Origin: Lelliottia nimipressuralis
GTDB lineage: Bacteria; Pseudomonadota; Gammaproteobacteria; Enterobacterales; Enterobacteriaceae
Direction: 5' to 3'
Length of the DNA stretch: 64,000 bases
NCBI RefSeq assembly: GCF_004115925.1
Contig: NZ_SDDX01000019.1
Location: forward strand, 62,001 to 126,000
In this document: positions 63,480 to 64,000 of the stretch, piece after piece
How the letters are laid out: each line of letters opens with the position of its first letter
Numbering within the stretch: the stretch's first letter is position 1
The notes under the pieces: model-generated
The model's input: the letters and a program-made list of their open reading frames with translations, nothing else
Told to the model about the DNA's origin: nothing
The model's database searches: none
Position numbers and translations under genes: made by a program

Positions 63480-64000
63480 TTAAACAATCTGCAGCGTGCC
63501 CTGACGGAACTTGCGCTGATAGATAACCGTGGTCAGCGCCATCGGGACGATAATCGCCACCGCCATGGCCAGGGCGAACACCTGCCAGTAGGACGGCTGA
63601 ATAGAGAGGATACCCGGCAGGCCACCGACGCCGATGCCGTTCGCCATCACGCCGTTCAGCCCACACAGCAGCCCCGCCAGGCCTGAGCCGATCATCGCGC
63701 ACAGCATCGGGAAGCGGTATTTCAGGTTGATACCGTACATCGCCGGTTCGGTCACGCCGAGATAGGCGGAGATGGCTGCCGGCACCGAGATTTCACGCTC
63801 GTTGTGTTTACGGCTGACCAGGATAATCCCAGTGACCGCCGACGCCTGAGCAATGTTCGACAGGGCGATAATCGGCCAGACCGGCGTACCGCCGAGGCTT
63901 TGAATCATCTGCATGTCGATGGCGAGCGTAGTCTGATGCACACCGGTAATCACCAGCGGCGCATAGAGGAAGCCAAACAGCGCAGCGCCAATCGGGGCGA
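63480..64000 (-). CDS. treB: Trehalose PTS EIIBC component, N-terminal part outside window
   Basis: The C-terminal 173 residues are visible; the frame remains open to base 64000. EIIC motifs ITGVHQTTLAIDMQMI and the conserved GVTEPAMYGINLKY are present, with the tail RKFRQGTLQIV as in TreB. It phosphorylates and imports trehalose. treC follows after 51 bases. Confidence 0.95.
   Translation of the reverse strand, partial: APIGAALFGFLYAPLVITGVHQTTLAIDMQMIQSLGGTPVWPIIALSNIAQASAVTGIILVSRKHNEREISVPAAISAYLGVTEPAMYGINLKYRFPMLCAMIGSGLAGLLCGLNGVMANGIGVGGLPGILSIQPSYWQVFALAMAVAIIVPMALTTVIYQRKFRQGTLQIV

Overview
The window is chromosomal DNA from a member of the Enterobacteriaceae. The backbone keeps the E. 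coli K-12 order ytfB-fklB-cycA-ytfE ... ytfF-qorB-ytfH-cpdB-cysQ-ytfJ-ytfK-ytfL-msrA-tamA-tamB-ytfP-ppa-ytfQRT-yjfF-fbp-mpl-yjgA-pmbA-cybC-nrdG-nrdD-treC-treB, and the proteins are near-identical in length to their E. coli counterparts. The high G+C content and the accessory blocks (an scsABCD operon, two chemoreceptors, D-glucosaminate-type catabolic genes) suggest the Enterobacter/Lelliottia/Citrobacter/Klebsiella neighbourhood rather than Escherichia itself. The genus cannot be fixed from this sequence alone. I see no tRNA, rRNA, CRISPR array, prophage or insertion sequence.

Layout. 1-4.2 kb: end of a DMT permease, ytfB, fklB, cycA. 4.2-9.7 kb: ytfE behind a perfect NsrR palindrome, an NWETF-tailed chemoreceptor with a sigma-28 promoter, ytfF, an AraC-type regulator and qorB. 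9.7-13.3 kb: the scsABCD thiol-redox/copper operon sits between qorB and ytfH and is flanked by two copies of an 18-bp HxlR-type operator. 13.3-19.2 kb: ytfH, cpdB, cysQ, ytfJ, ytfK, ytfL. 19.3-26.65 kb: accessory block of a GPH-type sugar transporter, four tandem Gfo/Idh/MocA oxidoreductases and a divergent LacI regulator; it ends flush against the msrA stop codon. 26.65-33.4 kb: msrA, tamA-tamB, ytfP. 33.4-36.6 kb: Fur-box-controlled beta-propeller protein and TonB-dependent receptor. 36.7-42.2 kb: ppa and the galactofuranose ABC importer, whose binding-protein gene ytfQ carries a one-base deletion. 42.2-45.3 kb: a second chemoreceptor, a 97-residue LysR-type HTH-only gene and fbp. 45.4-49.4 kb: mpl, yjgA/darP, pmbA/tldE, cybC. 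49.45-49.92 kb: a Hok-type toxin gene of 51 codons with an overlapping leader frame.

50.0-58.7 kb is the most interesting region. It is a single-direction operon of a PRD-only protein, a glycine-rich SFCGS protein, DUF4312, DUF4311 and DUF4310 proteins, a metal-dependent amidohydrolase/deacetylase, DgaE- and DgaF-like enzymes, an exported lactonase and a PRD/EIIB/EIIA regulator. It lies behind a CRP-like site and a 20-bp perfect palindrome. My reading is that the four small/DUF proteins form an uncharacterised transporter, possibly built like a PTS permease. It would import an amino-sugar-acid derivative that is then deacylated, deaminated and split by aldol cleavage to pyruvate and glyceraldehyde 3-phosphate.

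58.7-64 kb: nrdG-nrdD (with tandem NrdR boxes, an FNR site and two perfect DnaA boxes upstream), treC and the 3' part of treB.
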